This document shows positions 41,132-50,960 of a stretch of DNA of 64,000 bases, one piece after another. The DNA comes from Roseicyclus marinus (GTDB lineage: Bacteria; Pseudomonadota; Alphaproteobacteria; Rhodobacterales; Rhodobacteraceae). Every line of letters starts with the position of its first letter. Within the stretch, counting starts at the first letter, position 1. The stretch spans positions 1,615,001 through 1,679,000 of the forward strand of contig NZ_AP027266.1 in NCBI RefSeq assembly GCF_036322625.1. Reading direction: 5' to 3'. The position numbers were made by a program, and so were the translations under genes. The notes under the pieces were generated by a model. It had not been told where the DNA came from, made no database searches, and saw only the letters and a list, made by a program, of their open reading frames with translations.

Positions 41132-43596
41132 GGGATAAGCCGCGTGATCCCGATATTGCCCGCCCGCGCAAGCTCGGGGTCCAGCGACATGGGGATATAT
41201 TCCCCCCGCCGCCACAATTCGCCCAGATCGTCGTAATGGCGTGACAGCGGATTGCCCGACTGCCCGGTGGCGATGACAAAGACCGAGCTGTCGGGATCGG
41301 CGAAGTCATAGACGCCCCGGTATCCCGCCGAATGGGTGTTGAGGAACGGATCGGGCATCGTGCCCGGTGTCGCCGCCCGGTTCAGCGTGAAATCCCCGCC
41401 ACTCGTGGATTGCCGGATGTTCACGATCCACGAAAACAGGCGCGTATTGCCCAGAACCGGGTGATCGTGGCGCGCTTCATGCGCCGTGCCCCAGCGCCAA
41501 CTCTCGATATCCGACCCGTAGCGGTCTTCCAGCCATTGCAGCGCGTCATCCAGCGCCAGCCGCGCGATATCGGTGCAGGTTTCCACCGCCGTTGACGGCA
41601 CCACGTCGCACCACCGGCTCGCGCCCCCGATGTCGCGAAAGACCCGCTCGATGAAGATCGGCTCGAAGGACAGGAATTCCTCGGCCAGGGGGCCGATATC
41701 GTCACGGATCAGGCGTTGCTGCAACTCGCGCATCCACGCGGCATAGATCAGCGGCTCGGGCAGATGTTCGTTCATCTCCCCGTTCCAATCCGCCAAGAGC
41801 GACAAGGCCCGTTGGCGGCGTCTTTCCGGGGTGCCGGGGGGCGCGGTTTCATCGACGAACCACAGGTCACGCGCCACAAGCGGCAAGATGTTGCGCGCCG
41901 CAGCCGACACGGTGTCGAGCTGGGCCTCGATGAAACTGTCGCGCGTATGGACCTCGCGCGCCTCCATCAGGCGGGTCAGCCGCGTGATGCGCTGCGTGTC
42001 GCCCCAGTGAAACGACACATGCAGCGGGAAATCGCGGTCGACCATCTTGTTGTTGGTATTGCCCAGGATGCCGCTTTCGGGATCGACGAAACGGGGATTG
42101 GCGAAATACTGGGTCACGCCCTGCCAGCGGTTGTCCTCGATCCAGCCGGGGCTGGGCATGCGCGCCTGTGTCTGGTGGGCGGTCATGCGCCAGGGCATGT
42201 GGCCGATCACCTGCATCGCGATCCGCCCGTCGGCGCTGGCCAGCATCAGGTTCTGGGCGGGTGCGACGAAATCCTCGCCCGCCTCCAGACCTTCCTCGAT
42301 CGTGCCGGCCCGCATCAGCCGCATCCCCGTCTGGATCGAGGTGTTTTCCTCGGTCAGGGCGGTCCAGGCCATGCTCATCACGTGGCCGGGCGGCGTGACG
42401 GTGGCGAAATCGTAATGCGAGCCGGGGATGACCGGTCCGTTCTCGGTCCAACGGCGGGTTATGGTGACGGGCGTTCCATCGGCGACCTCGATCACCCGGC
42501 GATCGGTCCGGAACGCGGCCCATCCGTCGGGCGTGCGATATTGCTCGGTATTCGCCGGGTTCACTTCTTCGATGTAGAGATCGATATCATCGAGATAGGC
42601 CGAGGTGATGCCCCAGGCCAGACGGTCGTTGCGCCCTGCCAGAACCACGGGCATGCCCGGGATCGTGGCCCCGATGACGCCCCCCGTCTCAAGCTCCAGC
42701 CGCGCAAGATACCAGATCGTCGGCGCGCTCAACCCCAGATGCGGATCATTGGCCAAAAGCGCCCCGGATGCGGCCGCGCGTTCCGGCGTCGCGGCCCAGA
42801 CGTTGGAGGCACCCGCCCGCCCGCGTCCCAGCACATGGGGGTGCAGCGGATGGCGCGGGCCGGTCTGACCTTGGGCAAAGCGGGGCAGGGTCGCATCGAA
42901 CAGGTCGCGGTATGCCGCCAGCTCCGCGGTGCCTTCGCCCGGCGCATCCGGCATCAGGTCGCGCAGGCCGCCCGGGTCCTCCAAGGCGAGCGACAGGCGC
43001 GCGCGCAACACCTCTTCCTCGTGATGACCGGCCAGTTGCAGGGCCATCATGAAACTGACCGCGACGCTGTCGGCGGGACGCCAGGGTGCGATTTCAGGCG
43101 TGAACAAGAACAATTCCGGCGCGCCCCGCCCCAGCGCCTCGGACCCGATGAGGCGCAACCAGGCATTCACACCATCCGAATAGGCCTGAAGCTCGGCCAC
43201 GATATCGGGATCGAGCGCATCGACAGAGGCCGTCGCCAAGGCATAGACATCAAGCCTGCGCAGCAGATCGTCGATCTGCAACGTGGCACTGCCGAACAGC
43301 TCCGACAAACGCCCCTGCGCCGTCCGCCTGAGCATGAGCATCTGCCACAACCGGTCCTGGGCATGGGCAAAGCCAAGCCCGTAGAACAAATCGGCATCCG
43401 TCTCCCCGAAGATATGGGGCACGGCCGCCGTATCGCGCACGATTTCGACCGGACGGGTGATCCCGTCGACCGGCCATTCCGCGTCGTAATCGGGAATGGA
43501 CCGCGACCCGATCCACCATGCCGACAAGACGACAGCCACCGTCAACGCGATGGCGGCTGTCACCAGTCGGACAAGCCAGCGAAGGACAAGACCCAT
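41128..43596 (-). CDS. Penicillin acylase family Ntn hydrolase
   Basis: An 822-residue precursor of the penicillin/acyl-homoserine-lactone acylase family, exported and cut into alpha and beta chains. A hydrophobic N-terminal segment (VRLVTAAIALTVAVVLSAWW) serves as signal or anchor. The autocatalytic nucleophile is Ser264 after a short spacer (GRAGASNVWAATPER), and the family's NDPHLGLSAPTIWY follows in the beta chain. Substrates in the family include penicillins and acyl-homoserine lactones; nothing here decides. The stop codon lies inside a REP-like unit, which may have reset the original C terminus. Confidence 0.9.
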   Translation of the reverse strand: MGLVLRWLVRLVTAAIALTVAVVLSAWWIGSRSIPDYDAEWPVDGITRPVEIVRDTAAVPHIFGETDADLFYGLGFAHAQDRLWQMLMLRRTAQGRLSELFGSATLQIDDLLRRLDVYALATASVDALDPDIVAELQAYSDGVNAWLRLIGSEALGRGAPELFLFTPEIAPWRPADSVAVSFMMALQLAGHHEEEVLRARLSLALEDPGGLRDLMPDAPGEGTAELAAYRDLFDATLPRFAQGQTGPRHPLHPHVLGRGRAGASNVWAATPERAAASGALLANDPHLGLSAPTIWYLARLELETGGVIGATIPGMPVVLAGRNDRLAWGITSAYLDDIDLYIEEVNPANTEQYRTPDGWAAFRTDRRVIEVADGTPVTITRRWTENGPVIPGSHYDFATVTPPGHVMSMAWTALTEENTSIQTGMRLMRAGTIEEGLEAGEDFVAPAQNLMLASADGRIAMQVIGHMPWRMTAHQTQARMPSPGWIEDNRWQGVTQYFANPRFVDPESGILGNTNNKMVDRDFPLHVSFHWGDTQRITRLTRLMEAREVHTRDSFIEAQLDTVSAAARNILPLVARDLWFVDETAPPGTPERRRQRALSLLADWNGEMNEHLPEPLIYAAWMRELQQRLIRDDIGPLAEEFLSFEPIFIERVFRDIGGASRWCDVVPSTAVETCTDIARLALDDALQWLEDRYGSDIESWRWGTAHEARHDHPVLGNTRLFSWIVNIRQSTSGGDFTLNRAATPGTMPDPFLNTHSAGYRGVYDFADPDSSVFVIATGQSGNPLSRHYDDLGELWRRGEYIPMSLDPELARAGNIGITRLIP

Positions 43597-43677
43597 GAAA
43601 CCTCTGACGCGGATGGCACGTTGACGTGGCGCGTAGCTATCCCATGGCTTGGGAAATGCAAGCCGAGGCTTGCGCCC

Positions 43678-44235
43678 TCAGGGGATGATGCGGGTATAGC
43701 GCGTCCCGTCCAGCGTCGCCCCGATGATCAGCCCCGCCTGGCCATAGATCACCGCGATGACCGGATCGGCGAGCGTCGTGGTATCGACCCCGAGACTGCT
43801 GCCCTGGTCGATCGCGGCATAACGCATGTCGGCCCCCACGGCCCAACCGGGCGATGTGCGGAATTCCTGCAGCGCCTCATCCGTCATGAAGAAAAGGGTA
43901 TGGGCGTATTGCTGCGCCCCGATCTGCAGACCGAAGGTGCCCGAGATCGCGGAATAGTAATCGACCGTCACCCCGTTGATGCGCAAGGCGCCGCGCCCGT
44001 AGGACCCGCCGAAACCAAAGCCCGCCTCGGTGATCAGGGGCATGATCAGCATGCCGCGCGCATTCTGCGCCAGCTCGCTTGTTCCGGGCACTTCGCGGAA
44101 CATGAATTCCTGCGCCGCATTGGCGCGGGCATCGATGCGCTGCGCACCATCCGAATTGATGCCGTTGCCGCAGGCCGCCAGCAGCGGCAGCGATGCGCCG
44201 GTGATCACGAAATGACGACGGGTCAGATTGCTCAT
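43678..44235 (-). CDS. Ysc84/SYLF-domain lipoprotein
   Basis: A 185-residue exported protein. The N terminus combines a TRRHF twin-arginine-like motif with a lipobox (LLAACGNG, Cys22), so lipid attachment after export is likely. The rest is the Ysc84 actin-binding/SYLF fold, here a lipid-binding domain (GMLIMPLITEAGFGFGGSYG, then SGTFGLQIGAQQYAHTL). The bacterial function is unknown. It stands 81 bp upstream of the penicillin acylase gene and 136 bp after hemB on the same strand. Confidence 0.87.
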   Translation of the reverse strand: MSNLTRRHFVITGASLPLLAACGNGINSDGAQRIDARANAAQEFMFREVPGTSELAQNARGMLIMPLITEAGFGFGGSYGRGALRINGVTVDYYSAISGTFGLQIGAQQYAHTLFFMTDEALQEFRTSPGWAVGADMRYAAIDQGSSLGVDTTTLADPVIAVIYGQAGLIIGATLDGTRYTRIIP

Positions 44236-44371
44236 GGGGTTTGCCTCTTGCCGTTTGCCTCTGGACAGCGGGTCGTTGTGATGCCCGCGACGTTTCCCGA
44301 AGGATACGCCGCACGGGCCTGTCTGTCACTTGCAAAACCACAAGCCATGGCGGCAAACCGCCGATAACCCC

Positions 44372-45364
44372 CTATCCGTTGAGGATGCGCGCCACACGCG
44401 GCGCGAAATAGGTCAGCACCCCGTCGCAGCCCGCGCGGCGGAAGGACATCAGGCTTTCGAGCATCACCTTGTCACCCGCGATCCAGCCATTGGTCGCCGC
44501 CGCCTCGATCATCGCGTATTCGCCGCTCACCTGATAGGCAAAGGTCGGCGCGCCGAAACGGTCCTTAACCTCGCGCACCATGTCGAGATAGGGCAGGCCG
44601 GGCTTGACCATGACCATATCCGCGCCCTCGTTCAGGTCGCGTTCCACGCAGGCCAGCGCCGCCAGCCGGTTGGCCGGATCGATCTGATAGGTGAACTTGT
44701 CGCCCTTGAGCGCGCCCGACGCGCCCACCGCATCGCGGAACGGACCGTAAAAGGCGCTGGCGAATTTCGCGGCATAGGACATGATCGTGACGTTCTGGTG
44801 CCCCTCGGCCTCCAGCGCCTTTCGGATCGCGCCGATCCGTCCGTCCATCATGTCCGACGGTCCAAGGATATCGGCGCCTGCCTCCGCCTGCGCCAGCGCC
44901 ATCTTGACCAAGGCCTCGACGGTTTCGTCATTCACGATCACACCGTCGCGCACGATCCCGTCATGGCCGTTGATGTTGTAGGGGTCGAGCGCGATATCGG
45001 TCATGATCGCGATCTCGATGCCCGCGTCCCGGATCGCGCGGATCGCGCGGTTGGACAGGTTGTCGGGGTTCCATGCCTCCTCGCAGCGCTCCGTCTTGAG
45101 GCTGGCATCGGTATAGGGAAACAGGCAGATCGCCGGAATGCCGAGCGAGGCCGCCTCGCGCGCGGCTTCCACGATCTTGTCGACCGAACGCCGCACGACG
45201 CCCGGCATGGAGTGAATGGGTTCCTCGATCCCGTCGCCGTCGCGCACGAAAACCGGCCAGATCAGATCGTTCACGCTCAACTCGTTCTCACGCACCAGGT
45301 TGCGCAGCTGCAGGCTGGCGCGAAGACGGCGATGGCGCGTGACGGGGAAGGGGGCCTGGGGCAT
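44372..45364 (-). CDS. hemB: Porphobilinogen synthase (delta-aminolevulinate dehydratase)
   Basis: Joins two aminolevulinate molecules into porphobilinogen for heme, bacteriochlorophyll and cobalamin. The 330-residue protein has both Schiff-base lysines (Lys200 in MSYAAKFASAFYGPF, Lys254 in MVMVKPGLPYL). The metal loop reads DIALDPYNINGHDG, lacking the three zinc-binding cysteines of the E. coli and human enzymes; Rhodobacter capsulatus HemB likewise works without zinc. ATG 45364 gives the typical start. It diverges from the gene at 45530 across 165 bp. Supply for the puc-encoded antenna pigments passes through this enzyme. Confidence 0.96.
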   Translation of the reverse strand: MPQAPFPVTRHRRLRASLQLRNLVRENELSVNDLIWPVFVRDGDGIEEPIHSMPGVVRRSVDKIVEAAREAASLGIPAICLFPYTDASLKTERCEEAWNPDNLSNRAIRAIRDAGIEIAIMTDIALDPYNINGHDGIVRDGVIVNDETVEALVKMALAQAEAGADILGPSDMMDGRIGAIRKALEAEGHQNVTIMSYAAKFASAFYGPFRDAVGASGALKGDKFTYQIDPANRLAALACVERDLNEGADMVMVKPGLPYLDMVREVKDRFGAPTFAYQVSGEYAMIEAAATNGWIAGDKVMLESLMSFRRAGCDGVLTYFAPRVARILNG

Positions 45365-45529
45365 CGACGGGACCTTTCTTGATCGGCTGTTCCAAATCGG
45401 TGACATGCCCCCCGCCCGAGGGCAAGGGCGCAGGATGTCCTCCCATCGCGTCTTTCGGCAGGGCTGGCATCCGTCAAGGCCTGTGCATATGGTGCCGCTC
45501 GCAATCGCAATGCAGGATCGGCAGGCGCA

Positions 45530-46048
45530 GTGGATTTCCTCGACCTTGTCACTCAGGTCATCGACCTCAGGTCGTTCTCCAACCTGTGGTACTGGATGGT
45601 GCTGGCCATCTTGTGGTCGACCCTGTCGCATTGGGTGCTCGGCATTCCCCATGACATGATCCAACGGGCGCGGCGCGGCGATGAGGAAAGCCTGCATGAC
45701 CTGCGCATCCTTGCCGAGATCCACAGCCGTCGCGTCCGGAAACTGGCCGATCTCTCGGGGGTTCTCATGGTCGCGGCCTCTGCCTTCGTTCTCAGCGCAC
45801 TGGCGGTTCTGGGCTGGGTCTACGGGATCGAGTTCTGCCAGGCGATCTTGCTGTTGATCCTGCCGCTCCTGCTTGTCACCGCCTTGTCGATCCATACCGC
45901 CCACAGCCTGATCGAAACTGGCTTCGAGAACCTGCCCAACCGCCTGCGACAGCACCGGCTGATGGTGCAGGGCATGGGGGTGATCTTCATCTTCCTCACC
46001 GCGTTCTGGGGCATGTACGTCAACCTGTCGGTCAGCCGCCTGTATTGA
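45530..46048 (+). CDS. Hypothetical four-span membrane protein
   Basis: A 172-residue protein of unknown function with hydrophobic spans at about residues 18-37, 73-96, 102-122 and 148-167. A charged loop (MIQRARRGDEESLHDLR) lies between the first two. It uses a GTG start; no in-frame ATG lies nearby upstream, and the ribosome binding site is weak. It could share control with hemB, which diverges from it, and it precedes mfd by 64 bp on the same strand. The protein looks real from its codon use and clean helices, but I cannot name a family. Confidence 0.72.
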   Translation: MDFLDLVTQVIDLRSFSNLWYWMVLAILWSTLSHWVLGIPHDMIQRARRGDEESLHDLRILAEIHSRRVRKLADLSGVLMVAASAFVLSALAVLGWVYGIEFCQAILLLILPLLLVTALSIHTAHSLIETGFENLPNRLRQHRLMVQGMGVIFIFLTAFWGMYVNLSVSRLY

Positions 46049-46112
46049 CCGCGTCGCATCGCGGTCGAGACACGGCTTGACACCGTCCCCCGGCGGCGTA
46101 GGTCACGCGGCC

Positions 46113-49100
46113 ATGACCCAAGCGCCCAGCCACATCCTCGCCTCCGGCACGCCCGAAGGGTTCGACGCCACCATGGTCTTGCGCGAACTGGCGCAGGGCG
46201 GCGGCGCGCCCGTGCTGCATATCGCCCGCGATGACAAGCGCATGGCGGCCATGGCGCGCGCTTTGGCCTTTTTCGATCCGACCGTCCCGGTCCTGATGTT
46301 TCCGGGCTGGGATTGCCTGCCCTATGACCGCGTATCCCCCAACCCCGAGATATCGGCCGCGCGGATGGCGACGCTTGCCGCCCTTGCCGGCGGGTTGTCG
46401 GGGGCCTTTGTCGTCCTGACCACGCTCAATGCCGCAACCCAATACCTGCCCCCGCGCGATCTTTTGCGCGCCTCGGCCTTCGTGGCGACGGTCGGTGGCC
46501 GCATCGATGAGGGCGCGCTCAAGGATTTCCTTGTGCGCATGGGCTTTTCGCAGACGCCGACCGTCACCGAACCGGGCGATTACGCGGTGCGCGGCGGCAT
46601 CATCGATGTCTGGCCGCCGGGCGAAAGCGGCCCTGTGCGGCTTGATCTGTTCGGTGATGTCCTCGACGGCGCGCGGCGGTTCGACCCGGCCACGCAACGC
46701 ACCACCGAAAAGCTGGAACGGGTGGAGCTTGCGCCCGTGTCCGAGGTCGTTCTGGACGAGGCCGCGATCACGCGGTTCCGGCAGAATTACCGCATCGAAT
46801 TCGGCGCGGCGGGCACCGACGATCCGCTCTACGAAGCCGTCAGCGCAGGGCGCAAGCATCAGGGCGTCGAACATTGGCTGCCCTTCTTTCACGAAAGGCT
46901 CGAGACGCTCTTCGACTACCTTCCAAAGGCGCGGATCACGCTTGACGACCAGACTACGCCGCAACGGCTGGCGCGCTGGGAAACCATTTCCGATCAATAT
47001 GATACGCGCAAGACTGCCCTGACCCAGAAGGGGCGTCTGGATACGGTCTACAAACCGGTTCCACCGGGTCTTCTGTATCTCGACGATGCGGCATGGACCA
47101 AGGCGGTGGCGGGCCATCGCGTCGTGCAATTCGCGCCGATCCCGGCCGCACCGGGCCCCGGCATCATCGATGCGGGCGGGCGTGTGGGGCGCAATTTCGC
47201 GCCCGAGCGTCAAAATGAATCCTTGAGCCTTTTCGGGGCTTTGGCGGATCATGTTCAAGCTTTGCGCAAAGACAGCGCCGTCATCATCGCCTCCTGGTCC
47301 GAAGGGGCGCGGGAACGCCTGCACGGGCTTTTGCAAGATCAGGGTTTGAGCGATGCGAAACTTGTCGCCGATGCCCGCGCACTTGGCCCGAAAGGCAGCC
47401 TGAACCTTGTCGTCTGGCCGCTGGAGGAAGGGTTCACCGGCGCGGGCCTTGCCGTCATCTCGGAACAGGATGTTCTGGGCGACCGGCTTATCCGCCCGAA
47501 AAGAAAGACGAAACGGGCCGAAAACTACCTGACCGAGGCGCAATCTCTGAGCCCCGGCGATCTGGTCGTGCATGTCGATCACGGGGTCGGGCGCTACAAG
47601 GGGCTCGAGACCGTCACGGCCATGGGCGCGCCCCATGAATGCCTGCTCTTGGAATATGCGGGCGGGGATCGCCTGTATCTTCCTGTTGAAAACATTGAAC
47701 TTCTCAGCCGCTATGGCCATGACGAAGGGCTTTTGGACAAGCTCGGCGGCGGCGCGTGGCAGGCCAAGAAGGCGCGGCTCAAGGAACGGATCCGGCAGAT
47801 CGCGGACAAGCTGATCCGCATTGCCGCCGAACGCCTGCTGCGCAAAGCCCCCATCCTCGAGCCGCCCGGCGACATGTGGGAGGCGTTCTGCGCGCGCTTC
47901 CCCTACGAGGAAACCGACGACCAGCTGGCGGCGATTTCCGATGTATTGGAAGACCTTGAGGCCGGTCGCCCGATGGATCGGCTTGTCGTGGGCGATGTCG
48001 GTTTCGGCAAGACCGAAGTGGCGATGCGCGCGGCATTTGTCGCGGCGGCCCAAGGCCTGCAGGTGGCGGTGATCGCGCCCACGACGCTTCTGGCGCGCCA
48101 GCATGCCAAGACTTTTGCCGATAGATTCCGGGGGTTTCCGGTCAATGTCCGGCAGTTGAGCCGCTTTGTCAGCCAGAAAGAGGCGAGCGAGACCAAGAAG
48201 GGCATGGCGGATGGCACGGTCGATATCGTGATCGGCACCCATGCGCTGCTCGCCAAGGGGATCAGGTTCCAGAACCTTGGGTTGATGATCGTCGACGAAG
48301 AACAAAGGTTCGGCGTCAACCACAAGGAAAGATTGAAGGAAATGCGCTCGGACGTGCATGTCCTGACGCTGTCGGCCACGCCCATTCCGCGCACGCTGCA
48401 AATGTCGCTTTCGGGTGTGCGCGACCTGTCGATGATCGGCACGCCGCCTGTCGACCGGCTTGCGATCCGGACCTATGTCAGCGAATTCGACGCTGTCACC
48501 ATCCGCGAGGCGCTGCTGCGAGAGCATTACCGGGGCGGCCAAAGCTTCTACGTCGTGCCCCGGATCGAGGATCTGCCTGAAATCGAAGCATTTTTGCGCG
48601 ATCAGGTGCCCGAGGTCAGCTTTGTCGTGGCGCATGGCCAGATGGCGGCGGGCGAGCTGGATGACCGGATGGTGGCCTTTTACGACGGGAAATACGACGT
48701 GCTGCTGGCCACGACCATCGTGGAAAGCGGCATCGACATTCCGACCGCCAATACCATGGTCATCCACCGCGCGGACATGTTCGGGCTGGCGCAGCTCTAC
48801 CAGATCCGGGGGCGCGTGGGCCGTGCAAAAACAAGGGCTTACGCCTATCTGACGACCAAGCCGCGGCAGAAACTGACGCCTGCGGCGGAAAAGCGACTGC
48901 GGGTTCTGGGAAGTCTCGACTCGCTTGGGGCGGGGTTCACCATCGCGTCCCAGGACCTCGATATCCGCGGCGCGGGCAATATCGTGGGCGAGGAGCAATC
49001 GGGGCATGTGAAGGAGGTGGGGTTCGAGCTCTACCAATCCATGCTGGAGGAGGCGATCACGCGCATCCGGTCGGGCGAGGACGAGGGGTTGCCGGGGGAT

Positions 49101-49565
49101 GGCGGGCAATGGTCGCCGCAGATCAACCTGGGCGTTCCTGTCTTGATTCCAGAGACTTACGTGCCGGACCTCGATGTGCGGCTGGGGCTTTACCGGCGTT
49201 TGTCGCAGCTGGAGACCAAGGTGGATCTCGAAGGCTTCGCCGCCGAACTGATCGACCGGTTCGGGACTTTGCCCAAGGAAGTCAACACCTTGCTGCTCGT
49301 TGTTCGCATCAAGGCGATGTGCAAGCGCGCCCATATCGCGCGGCTGGATGCGGGACCGAAGGGTGCCACCGTCCAGTTCCACATGGATAAATTCCCCAAT
49401 CCCAAGGGCTTGGTGGACTTTGTTCAAGCGGAAAAGGGCGAGGCCAAGGTCAAGGACAACAAGATCGTGGTGCGCCGCGACTGGTCGAGCGAGGCCGAGA
49501 AGATCAAGGGCGCCTTTGCCATCGCGCGCGATCTGGCGGTGCATGCGGCGGGCAAGGCGGCCTGA
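46113..49565 (+). CDS. mfd: Transcription-repair coupling factor Mfd
   Basis: Mfd removes RNA polymerase stalled at DNA damage and recruits UvrA. The 1150-residue protein has the family order: UvrB-like N-terminal domain, RNA polymerase interaction domain near residues 480-560 (GDLVVHVDHGVGRYKGLET), helicase motifs from about 600 (VVGDVGFGKTEVAMRAA; DEEQRFGV; LSATPIPRTL; VESGIDIPTANTM), and a C-terminal regulatory domain. ATG 46113 matches the expected N terminus; upstream codons in frame lie across the previous stop region. It converges with the MFS gene at 49688 over 122 bp. Confidence 0.97.
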   Translation: MTQAPSHILASGTPEGFDATMVLRELAQGGGAPVLHIARDDKRMAAMARALAFFDPTVPVLMFPGWDCLPYDRVSPNPEISAARMATLAALAGGLSGAFVVLTTLNAATQYLPPRDLLRASAFVATVGGRIDEGALKDFLVRMGFSQTPTVTEPGDYAVRGGIIDVWPPGESGPVRLDLFGDVLDGARRFDPATQRTTEKLERVELAPVSEVVLDEAAITRFRQNYRIEFGAAGTDDPLYEAVSAGRKHQGVEHWLPFFHERLETLFDYLPKARITLDDQTTPQRLARWETISDQYDTRKTALTQKGRLDTVYKPVPPGLLYLDDAAWTKAVAGHRVVQFAPIPAAPGPGIIDAGGRVGRNFAPERQNESLSLFGALADHVQALRKDSAVIIASWSEGARERLHGLLQDQGLSDAKLVADARALGPKGSLNLVVWPLEEGFTGAGLAVISEQDVLGDRLIRPKRKTKRAENYLTEAQSLSPGDLVVHVDHGVGRYKGLETVTAMGAPHECLLLEYAGGDRLYLPVENIELLSRYGHDEGLLDKLGGGAWQAKKARLKERIRQIADKLIRIAAERLLRKAPILEPPGDMWEAFCARFPYEETDDQLAAISDVLEDLEAGRPMDRLVVGDVGFGKTEVAMRAAFVAAAQGLQVAVIAPTTLLARQHAKTFADRFRGFPVNVRQLSRFVSQKEASETKKGMADGTVDIVIGTHALLAKGIRFQNLGLMIVDEEQRFGVNHKERLKEMRSDVHVLTLSATPIPRTLQMSLSGVRDLSMIGTPPVDRLAIRTYVSEFDAVTIREALLREHYRGGQSFYVVPRIEDLPEIEAFLRDQVPEVSFVVAHGQMAAGELDDRMVAFYDGKYDVLLATTIVESGIDIPTANTMVIHRADMFGLAQLYQIRGRVGRAKTRAYAYLTTKPRQKLTPAAEKRLRVLGSLDSLGAGFTIASQDLDIRGAGNIVGEEQSGHVKEVGFELYQSMLEEAITRIRSGEDEGLPGDGGQWSPQINLGVPVLIPETYVPDLDVRLGLYRRLSQLETKVDLEGFAAELIDRFGTLPKEVNTLLLVVRIKAMCKRAHIARLDAGPKGATVQFHMDKFPNPKGLVDFVQAEKGEAKVKDNKIVVRRDWSSEAEKIKGAFAIARDLAVHAAGKAA

Positions 49566-49687
49566 TCGGGGCTTTGGAACCTGGTTAACGGATCTTTGGA
49601 CATCTTGCCGAAAGGTTGAGATTTCGGGCCGGATGTGACCGAAAGCTTACCGGCGGGCTTGCCCGTCAATCCTTTGGCAAGACAGAC

Positions 49688-50902
49688 CTATCCCCGGTCG
49701 CGCGGCATCCAGATCATGACCAGCGCGCCGAGCCCCGAGAGGAGCGCCGCCGCAAGGATCAGGGGCAGGGGCGTGCCGTCGAAAAACTGCCCGATGATCG
49801 CGCCGAGGATCGCCCCGCCGACGGTCGCGAGCGCCCCCATGACCGAGGCCGCCATCCCCGCGACATGGCCCAAGGGTTCGAGCGCCAGCGCGTTCAGATT
49901 GCCGATGGTGAAGCCCGCCAGCGCAAAGACGCTGCATGACCATGCGAAAAAGACCCAGAAGGCCGCCTGATCCGACAGCGCGACGGCGAGCATTGCCGCG
50001 ACGGCGCCCGAGGCGAGCATCTGGAGGAAGAGCGCGCGGCGCACGAGGGGGCGCATCCCGAGGCGGACCACAAGCATGCCGTTGACGGGGGCGGCAGGGG
50101 CCGCGACGGCGGCGATGAGCGCGAACCAATAGGGAAAGCTGCCCGCGCGGTCGAAGACGGTTTCGAAAATCGGCTGGATCGAAGAGATCGTGCCGAAAAG
50201 CGTGCCGAAAACGAGGGTTTGGACCAGGATCGAGAGCTGCATCTGGCGCAAGCCAAGCGTCTCGCGCAGAGCGGCCAGAAGGGGGGCTGCCTGAAAGGGA
50301 CGGCGTGCGGGGCGCGGCAGGGTTTCGGCCTGCCGGATCAGGAGCCAGCCGACCGACAGGGCGGAAAAGACGAGAAAGGCCAAAAAGATCGCGCGCCAGC
50401 CGAAGCCCCAGATGATCGCCGCCCCGATCATGGGGGCGACGGCGGGAAAGATGGTGAAGATCAGCATGGCGAAGCTGACGATCTGGGCCATCTGGCGACC
50501 GGAATAGAGGTCGCGGATGATGGCGGTGGCCACCACGCGCGGACCGGCGGCCCCAAGGCCCTGGAGGAGGCGGGCGGCCAGCAGAAGTTCGAGCGAGGGC
50601 GCGACATAGGCGAGGATCGCGCCCAGCACGTAAAGCGCCGCCCCCGCAAGGATCACGGGCTTGCGACCGAAACTGTCCGAAAGCGGCCCGGTGAAGAGCG
50701 TGCCGATGCCGAGGCCCAGAACGAAGCTGGTGAGCACCAGTTGCGCGAGATTGGGGTCATGGGGCGCAAGCGTGCCCGCGATGTCGGGGAGCGCGGGCAG
50801 CATCGCGTCGATGGAGAAGGCGACGGTGGCAAAGATCATCCCCATCAGCGCGATGAATTCGCCACGCGCAAGCCGCGGGATCGGGGCGCTCGCCTCTGTC
50901 AT
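49688..50902 (-). CDS. MFS multidrug exporter, Bcr/CflA type
   Basis: A 404-residue, 12-helix major facilitator transporter. The motif-A loop between helices 2 and 3 is GPLSDSFGRKPVIL, the helix-1 start carries the acidic DAMLPALP of the Bcr/CflA drug-efflux subfamily, and the helix-4 arginine lies in AARLLQGLGAAGPRVVA. Bcr relatives export bicyclomycin, sulfonamides or cysteine, so the substrate stays open. A dispersed motif copy lies 30-53 bp upstream of its start, followed by the FrnE-like gene on the same strand. Confidence 0.9.
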   Translation of the reverse strand: MTEASAPIPRLARGEFIALMGMIFATVAFSIDAMLPALPDIAGTLAPHDPNLAQLVLTSFVLGLGIGTLFTGPLSDSFGRKPVILAGAALYVLGAILAYVAPSLELLLAARLLQGLGAAGPRVVATAIIRDLYSGRQMAQIVSFAMLIFTIFPAVAPMIGAAIIWGFGWRAIFLAFLVFSALSVGWLLIRQAETLPRPARRPFQAAPLLAALRETLGLRQMQLSILVQTLVFGTLFGTISSIQPIFETVFDRAGSFPYWFALIAAVAAPAAPVNGMLVVRLGMRPLVRRALFLQMLASGAVAAMLAVALSDQAAFWVFFAWSCSVFALAGFTIGNLNALALEPLGHVAGMAASVMGALATVGGAILGAIIGQFFDGTPLPLILAAALLSGLGALVMIWMPRDRG

Positions 50903-50931
50903 GCGCTGCGTCTGTGGCCGCTGCGGGGCCG

Positions 50932-50955
50932 TGCATATTTGGGGAAAGATGAAGC
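50932..50955. repeat. Short dispersed intergenic motif, copy 2
   Basis: TGCATATTT, two variable bases (GG here), then GGAAAGATGAAGC: the same 24-nt motif as at 591-614, with two differences. It sits between two leftward genes, upstream of the MFS exporter and 6 nt downstream of the FrnE-like stop. Confidence 0.55.
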
Positions 50956-50960
50956 CATGG

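Noticed and set aside
41716-44367. A plus-strand open frame of about 880 codons opposite the penicillin acylase gene
   Set aside because: No ribosome binding site or recognisable fold; it also crosses a second real gene on the other strand.
46032-49544. A minus-strand open frame of about 1170 codons opposite mfd
   Set aside because: Mfd on the plus strand has all helicase motifs. The antisense frame is a by-product of GC-rich third positions and shows no domain or signal.
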